From Antedon mediterranea (lineage: Eukaryota; Echinodermata; Crinoidea; Comatulida; Antedonidae): DNA of 64,000 bases. The number at the start of each line of letters is the position of its first letter. Within the stretch, counting starts at the first letter, position 1. Below the pieces are notes generated by a model that saw only the letters and a list, made by a program, of their open reading frames with translations, was not told the DNA's origin and made no database searches. The stretch covers positions 3,544,922 to 3,608,921 of the forward strand of contig NC_092678.1 in the NCBI RefSeq assembly GCF_964355755.1, read 5' to 3'. Shown piece after piece: positions 48,170 to 62,140 of the stretch. The position numbers were made by a program, and so were the translations under genes.

Positions 48170-50171
48170 AGTTTCCAAATTAAATAAAAATCCCCCTAAA
48201 GATATATCATTTCGAATTTAATTTACAGCCGACGAAAGCATCGTAAAAATCGATGTTTAAATCTTTCCGAGCATTGTCAGGCGTAATAATGATATGATAA
48301 AACTTCTGACATTCTCAGACCTAGTGCGTGTATCTACTGTCTATGAATGCGTGAGTTTGTTTCCTTAGGCCTATTTCAAATCCCTACAGTATCGGCTATT
48401 TTGCGTGACAATTGGCTGGCTCCTTGTTTGATTAACTTGTTGTTTTGTTGTCAATGCGGATGATTTAAACTACGCTGCTAATCTTCTGTCTTTTGTTGTT
48501 AGTGATTACTGACCTTCGTGTATCTTTTCATCTGGTAAATGATGGCGCTTTTTAAAATAATGTTTGTCTACTTTTGCAAACTTCGCAAGACAATAGACAT
48601 AGTGCATTCTCGACGTCTAGATTTGTCTATCTATGAATTTCCTATTAATTATATTCATATATATTTTTGTCATTTTGTTTTGTAATTGTTATAAGGAATC
48701 GTCATAACTTCTATTGCGTATTAAAAATGTTCAAATAAAGTTTACAGTCAAAGCCCATAAATATAAAATGGACCTATGTATAGGTCCATGGATACAGTAT
48801 ACAGTACTTTACAAAATAGATCTACTATACAAAATCTTAGACTGTAGAGGGGGGGAATTTTATTTTATTTTTTAATACTGAGAATTAGCATTACAGTACT
48901 CTGTACTGTAATTCTTTGTGTAAATCATTAATTATTTTTCTAAAATAAATGATACAAATTAAATATTCGTTTTCCGTGCCCATCACTGGGCACGGAAAAA
49001 CACATTGCTTCGGCTAGTGTATTGATTGATTGAGTCACTCGTAAAATGTACTACAGAACTAAAAGTAATATCCGAGGTATGAATTGATGACTAGGAAATT
49101 ATTTCTAATTTGCTGATAATTTTTGTTGCAGGAGATAAAAAACATGGAGTTATTACCTACACATGCCTAACTTGTTTACAAGAAGTCCATCTACTTGATG
49201 GTCAGCTGATGAATTAATGCACCTACTTTTCCGCTAATTAATTAATTACTTATTAGGGCCACTGATAAAATACAATCAACGCCGCTGGCCATACAATCTC
49301 CGTTACTTTTGATTCCAACCTCACAAACAACTTTCAGTAATTCTAAACATATGTCAATTGTAAATTCAAATGATTGAGATGTTTACTTGCAGGCACCGGT
49401 AGCAGTAAACTTTTTTAATTTAATCAGAGAGACGTTTCATTTGTCATAAATGATTAATACTAAGTTTAAACGGTTTAAATACAAAGAACACTCGGGCAAT
49501 AACCGAAACTTTAATCAGTTTAATACATCAGACTGAATTGAAAATGATAAAATAACTGACTTGCCCCTGTGAATAAATTAGTTATTTTCTTGACATCACG
49601 AAGGGAATTGTTATATCTTATTCTGGGACTACGTACATCATTAAACCATACAGATTACCGATAAACATTGAAACGGCTTACTAATGTATCATACTTTTAG
49701 GCTACACTAAAGTATTTATTTTAAATGATAACGTAAAAATAAGAATACTTAGGCCTAGGTCAGCTAACCTAAAAGGGTAGGCCTACATTTCATCCCATTA
49801 TCACTGTATATAAATGTTGTTAATTTGAAGGGACTGTACAATTTGCTAAATAAATATATAAATTAAATTAGCCAATAAACGATTATTATCGTAAATGAAA
49901 TTATCCACGTGTTTTTAGCAGTAAACATTAATTTATAATAATATTTATTTTAAAACTATTTCACGTCATATCCGGCTTCTGCTATCGTTGCACCGGAAGT
50001 ATATTTTACTGTACACGGTTCATTGCACAAATAATGAATATTCAACAATGTATGCAACGTAAGCCAATAAAGTGTTACATTATTGGTCGGATATCGATGC
50101 AGCGCGCGGGGACTGTGGTTTTGGAGAAGAGAAAGCACATGTTTTGGAACTAGCCACGAGTATAGTAAACA
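48170..50171. other. Divergent intergenic region
   Basis: About 2 kb between the start codons of the large minus-strand gene and the SLC7 transporter. A TTTAG acceptor-like site near 48193 on the minus strand suggests a 5' UTR intron. It contains a 13-bp stem-loop at 48970-48999 and an inverted repeat around 48768-48790 (ATGGACCTAT/ATAGGTCCAT). No further gene is seen. Confidence 0.45.
48970..48999. repeat. Perfect 13-bp stem-loop
   Basis: TTTTCCGTGCCCA, loop TCAC, TGGGCACGGAAAA. It has no adjacent gene end, so it is not an obvious terminator. Confidence 0.75.
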
Positions 50172-53100
50172 ATGTCGGGGTCTGTTGAAAACACGGGATC
50201 TCAGTCTTCAGTAAGGATCAAGCCAGAATTAGGACTTTTCAGTGGAATATGTGTGAATGTTGGAGTCATTATTGGATCTGGTATTTTCCTTTCACCAAAG
50301 GGAATTCTGGATAGTATTGGTTCGGTTGGTATGTCGCTGATCATATGGGTGCTGTGTGGTCTCTTTTCCACGATGGGAGCCCTGTGTTTTGCAGAGCTGG
50401 GCCTAGCAATCCCACGATACGGTGGAACATATGTTTATATTCGCGAAGCGTTTGGAGACGTTTTAGCTTTTCTTTTTCAGTGGACAATGATCGTAATTAA
50501 TATACCTACTTCTATAGCTATTATTGCGCTAACTTTCGCAGAATACGTTTTGGAACCTTTCTTTTTAAATGTGTGTCCAATACCATCAGTTTGTATTCGA
50601 TTGTTAGCCCTCGTCGGTGTCAGTAAGTTTTTTTTTTCTTTTGTTATGTTTTGATTGGTGAAACTCCACTTTATTAAAAGCTAACATTTACTTTGTTTGT
50701 CTAGGAATACCAATATCCAAAATTCCATATGGAAAACACATTGACTGTCCTGGAGGAAAAAGGGAAAAGCATGATTAAATCTTAGACTATAATTGCTTCC
50801 TCCTGACGTGTGCATATGAACATGTACATTCAAGTTAAGATTATCAATAAACGACAGCCGAGGCAATCAAAACAAATATTAATCAATAAAATTGTTTATT
50901 TAGGGCATGTTTGTTTGATATGTCTGTATATGTGTAATAAAATTCTGATTAGAAGAGAGACAGGTCTATACAATAATTTAATTTTACAATAATTTGTTTC
51001 CTGTGTTTAAAGTTTTTAAACTATAAACCTCTTATTGTGCATAAAAGCATATACAGTAAAAGAACTTTACAGTAAAGAATAATTGAATTGAGTAATTGAA
51101 GAATAAATCACATTTAAATTACAAATAATAAGCCAGACGTCACGTGTGATGATCTACAGTACATGTTTTGGGAAGTCGTCCATATAATTATAATGAATAA
51201 ATATATTATAATAAATAATTATTTTCACATTGTATGATATTATTGAATTTTTATATTGATACAGTATGTTATTTTGTTTGTTTGAGAAATGAATAAAATA
51301 TTTTACTTTGTTCAGAAATACTAGAGTAAGCATCTGTTTAAAAATTGACCAAACACAGGTTGTTTGAGAATGTCCAGACAAATTGTCTGACCTTCATCAG
51401 AGAGATACTGATCAAACAAGATTGTATTATATTGATTATATACATGAAATACTGTATGGTATTTCCCCATAAAAATAAAACACTTCTACGCTTACAGTTA
51501 GTATATTAATGTTTTTGCCAGTATACTTAAAAAAAAAAAATTATGTTTTTATACTAATTTTTTTTTACTATTTTCTTATTCAATACATTTTCTGAAAAAT
51601 ATATTTAAAATTATTAATATTTAATTAATAATGTAAATATAAATAATTGTACTATTTGTATTATAATATAAACTTTTATTTTCTTAGTGTCAATGACCTA
51701 CGTAAACTGTGTGAGTGTTCGTTCCGCAACTCGAATACAAGATTCTTTGACAGTAGCTAAAGTTCTTGCGCTCATTATAATCATCATAACAGGTTTTGTA
51801 GGCCTATTCAAACGTAAGTTACAGTAACATATTATTTTAAAGTCTTTGTAATGTAAGCAAGAAATAGAACATCCAGACTTTATTATAATAATAATGATAA
51901 TAATAAACCCACTTGTCATGATTTTTTCTCATGGGAAAAAAAAACTTAACTCAACTCTGAATATCTAACTTGTCACCATAAAAACTACTGTCAGTGTGCA
52001 GTATATATCTCTGTATACTATAAAATTGCACGTATGATCGATTAAAAAAGTTATTTAATTGATGAAAAAAACAGTACTGCAGACATTAATTCCCATAAAT
52101 AATTGCAACAAACACCTTTACTGAATATCTAATTTGCCATGCCATAATTTCCATTGATGCCCGTGGGTATATTTGGTCAAATTTTAGACTTAGTTCTGTT
52201 TCCTTTTCATTGTGCCATATTGCCACTCAGGTTTAAGGACGAACTGTAGTTTTGAATTTTGGTTTCCAACCATGCAGACATTTTTAATACTTTACAGAAT
52301 ACAGTACTGTAGTTTTAAATGATGCGTCACAAATTTGACCTAAAACTCAAGTTTATAATAATCCATTCCATTAGTTAAGCTGGCGGATCCATTATGATAA
52401 TTTTTATGGTTTAAATATTTTAAACATAGTTTGTTAAAAACAAGAATTTTTTATATAATAATTCTAAAACTTTTAGGTTCAATTGAGTTATATATTACAA
52501 TTTAGTATTGAAACTAGATGGAATATAGATTATGATATTTTTTGTTTCCAATCAACCAAATATTTTTAATTATTAATTTACGGTTAATTTCAGTTACAAT
52601 ATGGTTTGAAAATAAAGAATTTTTATATAATAATTCTAAAACTTTTAAGTTCAAGTGAGTTATTTATTACCATTTAGTATTGAAACTGGATGGAATATAG
52701 ATTATGATAATTTTTGTTTCCAATCAACCAAATATTTTTAATTATTAATTTACGGTTAATTTCAGTTACAATATAGTTTGAAATGGTGCATGAAGAAAAT
52801 CTATAAAATGAATTCCATCAGTTAAAGGTTGAAAGAACTAAGAATGATTTGTTTTACTGGAGGGAATTAATCAGAACAATTGGTTTTAAAATATATTGAT
52901 AATGTACTATTGCAAAGGTTTATAAATTTGGTCTCAGCTGGGTCCTACAGTAATTCATTTCTGTCAAGATTATGATAATCATTCTTAAGAATTATTAAAC
53001 ATTTTAATAAATTCTGATAGATTTATTAAGAAATATTGTCATGGAGAAAGTGCTTTAAACTGATGACCCTTCCAGGAAGATTTTGAAATTATTTGATGTA

Positions 53101-56100
53101 TGATTGAACTTCTTTTGGGAATTAGAATTGAGTAATAATGATATTACTGTATCTTATGCACTTCACCATCAGATTATTAACAAGATATTTTTGTAAAATC
53201 TGTTAAATGCATCACATTATAAGTTTAAAAGGACCATTAAGCCCCTTTCTCACAGAGCTGAGTGCCAGGAATATTGCGGGAATATACCATTACCATGCCG
53301 GTATGGTTTTCTGTGAGAACGGGTCGTCTTGGCATCATGCCGGCACCATGCCGGCATCGACATGACCTGCTTTAGACCTAGTAATATTCTAGGGATATTC
53401 CCCGCAATGCCAGACGGGCATTCTGTGAGAACGTAACGCCGTTATATTCCGGGGTTCCCTGTCGAGGCTTCAGACACCTTGCGCGGTCAAGTGTATCACT
53501 TTGGCGCCGATTCAATTCAATTGACAATAATAATGTCGAACTGGAGGGATAATGAGATAAGAGAGCTGCTTAAAATAAGGGGACAAGAAGAAATTTGTAG
53601 CATAATCTAGACTATAGCAGGCCTAGTAGGCCATATAGGCCTACCTGGTCCTAGCTCTTTTTGTTGGTGCCTAACTAGCCTGACCCTTCGTCGCCTTGTA
53701 AATTGTACAGCCTTCTAAGGTGTTTTACAGATTGCCGATGACGGCTAATTAATTGCTGTACCTGTATAATATATGCACAATATACTGTACATAGCATGTA
53801 TTGCATAAATATGCTATAAAGGAAGATAATAATCTAGTGTAACTTAACATTCGCCGCCATATTATATCCCTAGACAAAAATAATAACAATAAAGGACGCC
53901 CTCAATAATTATTTTGTCAGAGACTTTTTATTGGCCGAATATGCCCGACTCCTTTCTCACAGAAAGCCGGTATATACCGGTTATATTTCCGGCACGATAG
54001 TCCGATGAGAATGGGTATATGCCGGTAACGATACCGGCACGACGCCAGCACTGTACCGGTATATTGCAGACACATCTGTGAGAAAGGGGCTTTATTGAAT
54101 TATGTACACACAGGCAAATTTTGTTTTGTTGCAGCAGGGAAGGTTTACTGTACTGGTTAATATATATTATAATAATTCCTGTAGGTCTATTTCTAAAGTC
54201 TTATCATAAACCCCCTGCCACATTGAAACTACATGGCTTATTCCATATTTTGTTAAACCAAATAGTATCAAGCCTCAAATATGTAATAAAAACAGTTAAC
54301 ATAAATACAATTTTTTTGTTGGCTGGCATATAACCTATATCTTTAGTTTACGAAATTGCATACAGAAAGTATGAACATTTATCTTTGTCGTGATGTGGTT
54401 TCCCGATTAATCGTACGATCAAAACAGTACTGGGTATGATCAACTAGCGTTCGTGTTCCCACCGAATCATCCATTCATAGAAGTACTGATGAAGATATCA
54501 ATCTGTGGCGACAATAGAATGGACCCGAGACCTGGCTATCTTCGACTTTTAAATAATAGAAAGTTTAGAAAAATGTTTTTGTTAAACTAGAAATGTACGT
54601 TGTATGTATATGTGTTTTTTATAATATTTCTGAAAGTTCCTTGAACTGTAGATTGTCAATTCTAATATGAAAGGTTTTATTCCCAAACTTATTGTTTTAT
54701 ACACTACAGTAACTACTGTAGTAAAGATGATTAATTACAATATTTGAAACCCTTTTAAAACATTTCTTGACGTTAGTACATTTTATTTAGTCGGTAGAGA
54801 TTCAATGCCTTTTCAACAAAGGCTGATATTTTGTGAAATTAAAAGTTTTTTTATTCAAACCCTAAAATGATTTACAATACACTGTATTCAATCTTTGAAA
54901 GTCTATGATATTAAGGTGAAACTGTCTAGCAATTTATTGATTTAATGTACGCCAGCTTGAAGATTTACAATTAATGTGAATCTACCAACTTTTAACAAGT
55001 TTAAACTCAACAAGTCAAAGTATAGTTTGACAACATTTTTGGTTGTTTAATGTTACATTGCTACAGTACATTAAAAGTATGTTGTCCTAATTTATAACTA
55101 ATCACCTTTTGAAGGCCAAGTTCAAACAGCATGAACCTATTGCGATTTGTATAAAATTACTTATTTAGTGTTCAATTTCAGAGCAATGTGTTCAGCAGAA
55201 TTCAATTTATCATAATTTTTCAAGAATGTTTGTGATTAAACTATTGATGACACACTGAATCTTCAAAATATAAATTTTGTATTCCTTGTTGACCTTAATG
55301 TAGTGTTAATATATTGATATGTAAGTGTGACATAGTGTGTTTAGCCAAATTTCTAAATCATTAACGGTATGATACATGTTAGTACTATACACGAGAAATT
55401 AATTCAAACTCCATAATTATGACAATGCGTGTGGACATAAAGTTAGTTTTTCTTAATGTTGCATTTTTGCCCCTTTAAATTTTATTTCAATTTCAAGTAT
55501 TTCAGTAAATGAAATATAATTAATATAAAACAAAAGATGATGTATACTGTATAAAAGGTAAATGTAAGTTGATAGGCTTTGAATTTGAACCGCCCTAATA
55601 AAAAAAACATATAAAACAGAAACCTTGATTTTTAAACAAAGTTTAATTAATATAAACAAATACAAAATTGAAAAGAAATAATGAAAATTTCTTAACATCA
55701 TCTTTTCCAATACCAATTATGGTACAAGTACGTAACTTCCCAATGTTTATTAATTGAATTTTAATTATTTTGTTTTTCAGATGGTGGAGTGGGATCATTT
55801 GATAATTCTTTTACCAACATCCAGTGGACAGGTTTAGGAGCAGCATTCTACTCTGGACTCTGGTCTTACTCAGGATGGTTAGTCATCCCAGTCATGGGTT
55901 CAAATCTGAATCATGTCAGATGTCATGTCAAAAACTCCATTCCAAAAGACTTCTTATAAAACTTAGTTCATTAAGGGCCTGTTTCTATTGAAAAATAAAA
56001 AAAGAACGGTTTTTTGGAAACCGGTTTCGGCTGTTGTTTATAAATAAAGATCGCGTTGCAGCTCAATTTTTACTCCAATAAAACCGGTTCCGTCCATGTG

Positions 56101-59100
56101 CGTTCGTTATGAATGACGTCATTATATACACCACAATGCAGTTCGTTAGGCGGAAGCGCGATTTGATCGAGGTCATGTTTACTTTTTTTCGCATAGCGCG
56201 ATCCCCAAGAAATAGCATCCATTTCATCATAGAAGGGGAATTATTACCTGAAACGTTATTGTGGTCCTTGGTTAAAGTATAGGTACGTCGCACCCTCTGA
56301 TATTGTCAAGTTGAACTCGTCTATTTTTCACACGCTTTACAATATTCTTAAAAACATGTAGGCCTATACGTGAGTCTTTCTTCCGACTCCCGACAAGTCT
56401 TCTTTCCTTCACATATTTTTTACGAACCTCGTAATGGCATCGGTCAACATTTTTTAGTTAAATAAAATACTCACTATCTAGAGAAATAAAAATGACTTAG
56501 GCCTAGGTCCTATCGCGCGAGTTTGACTGCGAGATGACCGCAATCATCCCAGTGCAGCAGACTGCAGAGTTCAGTTTTTGGGGTCAAATTGAGACCGCGA
56601 TTGTGTTGCAGCTAAAAATTGCTCCGCGGAAACCGGTTTCAGAACGGTTCTTTGCGATCGAGACCGCAATCAATTGGGGTTTTTGAAACCGTTTTTAAGA
56701 TCGGTTCTTTTTTGTGGGGACCCATTTCTGCTGGCAAGGAAAAAAACGGTTCTTGAAAAGAACGGTATTCGAAACCGTATTCTCTGCTCTATAGAAACAG
56801 GCCCGTAGAGAATCTTGTGTGTGTGTGCTGTCTAGTTTGCCACGTTTGAGAAGCACTTTAAATGACCTCGTAAATTATGACAATTCTTGGCAATTTGCCT
56901 AACTGGAGAATGAATGAATTTTTTAGAGTCTACTACATACCACACTGTATCAGAACCTGTATATACATATTAGTGGGAGTGAAGTTGTTTCTCATAAAAT
57001 ATCCCTGCAGACAATATTTGAACCTACAACCCTGAAACCAATATACAACTCCACAGTGTCAATAAAAAGTTGGTAGGCAGTTTAGTACACAGACACACAC
57101 AGTACATGATGGTTGCTATTAAATGCGTTAGGAAAGCTTTTACTATTGTCCCATGGTGTCAACAGTGAGATTTGATTAAATGTAATTTGCATGTGAAAAC
57201 AATTCTCTGTATCATATTCAAATCCTACGGCATGTTGAAGCATGCTGATCGACCATTTGATCTCAATTAATTTTATGGAATTTATTCCGTTTACTTTGTT
57301 TGTATGTACTAAAGTAGTGAATATTGAATTTTAGAAAATCCAGCATTGTCCATTACTTTGTCTGCAATACTACTGTACAGTAACAAAATTTTTTTATTAA
57401 CCTGCTACTACAATAAAGGACAATACAAAGTTAATTATTATTAAACAAATCTGCAGGTACTGATAATCTATGACAGATTAAATATTACTGTAACAGTACT
57501 GTTTATAACCATAAAAACAAATACAGAATATATTAATAAATTATAATTCAGGACCTTGAAGCAGTGGAATATAAATATGATATTTATTATCAAATATATA
57601 ATATTTACCAACTGTTGTTTAGTGATATTGCTCCATATGGAACTGATTGATTGGTTTCAACAATAATCTAATAACAAACAATAGAAAATGCATATAACCC
57701 GTAGAATAGCACAATATTTCAGACTACCAAACCTGCAGTTAATTCCAAATTAAAAATTCCTTATGTAGAGAAACTTTAAGATACTCTCAGTAATATCAGA
57801 GGCATAGAAGCAACTTATGGGTACCCCACCTGACTAATCTTCTCTATGTTTCTTATATCAATGTATTTTAAATGTATTTATTACGGAAATGTATCTTTTT
57901 GTTATAGGAACTGCTTAAACTTTATGACAGAAGAAATGAAAAATCCCAAAAGGTTTGTAAAACAATTTAAAAATATTTCTATTTTCTTCTTTAATTATTA
58001 AAATATAATTTGAAAAAATCAATCAATTTAGAGGTACAGTATGAGTGCCTTTTCTGTACTTAGTATTAATAACTTGACAGTACTTATTTTTTATAACAGA
58101 GACTTGCCGAAAGCAATTGTTGCTGGATTGTTCCTTTGTGTCGTAATCTATGTGTTAACAAATGTCGCTTATTTCTCTATCCTCACAACTGATGAAATAA
58201 TGATATCAAATGCTGTGGCTGTGGTAAGAAGGCATTGAAAAACATTTTTTTCTTTAGAATAAAAAAAAAATTACACCCGAAATTTTTTTAAAATATACTA
58301 GATAATTAAAATAATGTTAATGCAGAAATGTATTGTACCATTAACTTCCAATTTGTATTTACTTGTTTTGTTTTATATGATAGACATTTGGTGAGAAAGC
58401 GCTTGGAAAGTTTGCTTGGATCATTCCAGTGTCTGTGGCTCTATCGACCCTTGGCTCCATCAATGGTAGTCTATTGGCCATCTCCAGGTATATATCATTC
58501 CAATTGGTGGAATCTAGGTTCTCCGTAAGGATTACTTAACTTCGCTTAACTTAAGTGTTATTAGATCTATATTTTTTGATAGGTTGTATCTTTTTGTAAG
58601 GCCTTGAGATCCAAAATTGTGTATGACACATTTTGTTTAAGGAATTTTTTTAATCTATAGTACATAACTTTAATTGTAGAATGTAATATTTTTTTTACTT
58701 CTGTGCTCTGTTCTGGGTTGACCAACTGGGTTCAGCACCTGTTTAGTCTTTCCTTGCCTTTTTGTCTTTCCTTGCTGTTCTGGGTTGACCAACTAGCATA
58801 GGTGTTTAGCACCTGTTTGGTCTTTTCTTGTCTTTTATATTTGTTTTGTCTTTGTATTGTATATGGCAGAAAATTGAATGAATAAATAAATAACAACGCT
58901 ACTGGTTCAATGTGCTCTCCAAATAAATTAAAACTTCAAAAAGCAATATGGTACTATATGAATGATTAATTATTATCTAAACAAACTATGGTTTAATGAT
59001 TACACTACAATAGTTTAATTTAGCACAGATTGTACGTTAGCCAATCACAGCATTCTGGATGATTTCATTTCCAACAGAATACAGTATTATAATTGCCATT

Positions 59101-61059
59101 CTTTGTTGTTGCCAACCTTTAGGCTATTATTACTAGGTTGAATGTTATGAGAGTTTGTGCGGGAAAATCAATAGAGTAGGTTCACAGGAAATTAAACCCT
59201 AGAAGTGATAAAGGCATATATTATTAAGTATGAAAAGATGAAAAAAAATATGTGAGATGGAAAACAGTTATCCAAACAAGATTTTAAAGATGTATTGTCC
59301 CTTTGTCAAATTCCAAAAAAATAAAAATAAAAAGATTTTCGAAAAAAAGTGGGTCATTTTGAAGTATCATAATAGTTATTAACTTTCATCAAAAATTAGT
59401 CGAAAAAAAAATCATTTAACTGAAATACAGACGTTTTTTGGTTAAAAAAATAACTTTGACTTCCAGTCAAAGTTTTCGATCAAAACATATCTTATAATGC
59501 AATGCGCTTATTTGGCTACTCTGTATGCATAATCCTAAAACTTCCTCGCGATCTGTGTGAAAACACCTTCTCAACCATGACGAGTTGTAAACAATCCTAA
59601 TTAGCATCATGCATAATGTGTACTCATGTTTGAAATCTTTGTTTACTTTCGCTCGCGACTATTTTCCAGACGAAATGTAATCAAATTAATTTAGCTGTTA
59701 ATTACGTAAAATTGTTGTTTTTGGCTCGAATTTTCGACTTAAAGTGAATAACTTTAATATTACTTTGATATGGCCAATTAAAATTTAGTATATTTTGACC
59801 TTCATGTTTCAAGGGACAATACATCTTTATATTATTATAATTATAATTTAGATTTTTGTTATTATTTGTCTGTTTGAAAATGTACAGACAAATTCTTAAC
59901 CCGCCTGGTTATAATTTATTTAAATTTGTTTTGAACTGAAGATAAAAAGAAGTTCTCTTTTTAATGGTAATTTTCATCATCAATATCTTGTTTAGGGGCA
60001 TCCAGTTTTGTACAGTAATGTCAAGTTTTTTTTTTCAGATTATATTTTGCTGGTGCCAGAGATGGTATGCTTCCTAGTATAATTGCAATGGTGAACCTAA
60101 GATTCAAGACCCCTCTTCCATCTCTCCTAATCACGGTACATATTGTATATTGAAGGATGTTTTTTATTTAATCCTTTTGAAAGTAGTCTGAGCATTTATC
60201 GCGACTTCTACAGTACCATTCATTATGTACATGTTTCATTTCTCTACAGTGTGTTACCACCCTAATCTACGTTTTTGTTGATGATGTTTGGATGTTGATA
60301 AACTTCTTCAGTTTTGTTGAATGGAGTGCCAGTGGTTTGGCCGTTGCATCCCTTTTGTACCTTAGATGGAAACGTCCTGATATTGCTAAGCCTTACACAG
60401 TAGGTTACAATTCACTTATACAAAGACACTTGTAGATATGCATACAGTAGAACAGTAACACTGTAACAGTAACAGGATCTGGCTGTTAGTAACTATTTGA
60501 GGACATGTTGGGTTCCGAAGGTATCCCCTTTGTAGGGGATCTACTGAATATATAGTTTATGATAATATATGCCTGTAATTTTAAGGATACTTCCATCAAA
60601 CAAAGTTGCAATGTGTTATATATTTTCAGATCAACTTGGCTATACCAATCATTTTTGTTTTGGCATCTATCGGCTTGCTTATACTCGGAACAATATCAGA
60701 TCCATTGGACACATTAATTGGGGTCATTATTACATTGAGTGGATTGCCTATCTACTATCTCACAATCTACAGAAAACCACGCATTGAATGCATCTCAAAT
60801 TTATCTAGTAAGTTTTGGATATTCCTTGTTTTATAGTAATGTATATTGTAAGACCAAACATGATTTTAGTAATTTTTCTCTGGGGTGGGTTTATATAACA
60901 TAACAATCTCATGTTTTTCCAGGAACACAATTTGGAAATAAACATCAATTTATCTTTGTTATTTTAGAGAAAACAACTCATTTCTTGCAAAAACTTCTTC
61001 GGGTAGTTGGGGAAGATTCTGTAGTGAAAAATGGAGAAGAAGATGAAAAGAGGATCTGA
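50172..61059 (+). CDS. SLC7-family amino-acid transporter light chain
   Basis: Light chain of a heteromeric amino-acid transporter, a plasma-membrane exchanger normally disulfide-linked to an SLC3 heavy chain. Exons: 50172-50622, 51688-51813, 55781-55877, 57908-57952, 58100-58223, 58384-58487, 60039-60135, 60250-60399, 60630-60807 and 60968-61059, giving 487 aa, the usual family length. Helix 1 carries the substrate-binding unwound motif [29 protein letters not shown] follows. Cys135 in FLNVCPIPS sits where the heavy-chain bridging cysteine is in LAT proteins. [38 protein letters not shown] and [14 protein letters not shown] are family hallmarks. About 12 hydrophobic helices; both termini cytoplasmic by family. 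Which clade (xCT, y+LAT or b0,+AT-like) is unclear, so substrate is not assigned. Two in-frame acceptors (60923 or 60968) exist for the last exon. A candidate poly(A) signal is near 61924. Confidence 0.94.
52442..52785. repeat. 173-bp tandem duplication in SLC7 intron 2
   Basis: Two adjacent units (52442-52614 and 52615-52785) share nearly every base, including AATTCTAAAACTTTTA, GGAATATAGATTATGATA and TTTACGGTTAATTTCAGTTA. Recent noncoding duplication. Confidence 0.92.
53239..54092. mobile_element. TIR element, AAGCCCCTTTCTCACAGA family
   Basis: Perfect 18-bp terminal inverted repeats (AAGCCCCTTTCTCACAGA and TCTGTGAGAAAGGGGCTT) bound about 854 bases in SLC7 intron 2. Subterminal parts carry many CCGGCA/TGCCGG and CCGGTAT motifs in both orientations. 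No transposase frame, so it is nonautonomous. Confidence 0.85.
55975..56804. mobile_element. TIR element, GGGCCTGTTTCTAT family
   Basis: Perfect 14-bp termini (GGGCCTGTTTCTAT and ATAGAAACAGGCCC) bound about 830 bases in SLC7 intron 3. The interior is full of AACCG(G)TTT/AAACCGGTT motifs in both orientations, able to form large hairpins. No transposase frame is seen. Confidence 0.85.
59286..59828. mobile_element. TIR element, AAAGATGTATTGTCCC family, copy 1
   Basis: Perfect 16-bp termini (AAAGATGTATTGTCCC and GGGACAATACATCTTT) bound 543 bases in SLC7 intron 6. No coding capacity. Confidence 0.88.
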
Positions 61060-62140
61060 TAGGAGTGCATACTTAAAAGTACAAAAGTACTACAAAAACC
61101 GGGTCTTGTAATTATACTGTATTGTTTTCTCTGTATGTACTTTTTTTTTTGGTTAAACAGTATTCTGACTTGCCTTTAGAACTCATTGTTATTTAGTCTA
61201 ATGAACTTAAAAAACGCTTCAAATATACATGCTCAGTACAAAATATATTTACAACTCAATTTGTGCTGAGATTATAAATTATTACCTAATGTATTTTATA
61301 TTTAAAACTGTGTGCTTATGTTATCTGGAGGACTACCATAAAAAGTCCAGATAAAAAATTCTTGATGTACACCGATTGATGGTTGCAGTTTGGGAGAGAG
61401 AGGAGTCAGAAACTTGAGAACTAACCCTCCTCCTTTCCCTTGTCTTAAACGAAAGGCCATACCCATAAACATGTCCTGATGTTTTGTTTGTTTATATTAG
61501 GCCTACAGAACTTAACCACTTGAACATAAAGCTCTCCTTAATACCGTATATAAACATATTGTCTGAATATTTGCCAAATTTAACTAGCTCCTGTGTGAAA
61601 ACTTTCAGTACTTAGGTATTTGAAAATTTACTTAAGGGATAAATTTTAAAAGTAGGTCAGTGATAAATAGCTGCACATTTTAACTGATTTAAGAACAAAC
61701 TGTTCGATGTGTATTTTATGGTTTTATTCTTGCCAAAGTTAAAAAAAAAATGTTAACTTCAAGCAATTCTTTTATTAAAACTGTACTAATTGAGTATAAA
61801 AAATTGTTTTCTTTTTTTGAATAAGCTTAATTGCTGCCAACTAAAGTATAATTAAGTACAAGACCTTAATATTGGGTACAAGGCAGAAGCAGAACCATTT
61901 AACAGGGGGAAAATAGCGCAATGAATAAAAAATATTATATAACTCATAATTCAATATATCTAATAATTAATATCTAGTGTAGTGTATATTCCTATTTGAT
62001 GGTGTTTTGTGTTTTATTATTACATTTATTGTTGATTTTAATATTTTTTTTCATTCAGAATACATATTTTGTCTTCATTTTTACCCTTTATTTCTTGTTT
62101 ATCCGAACTCAAATATAAACATATTTTTTTCATTTTATTT

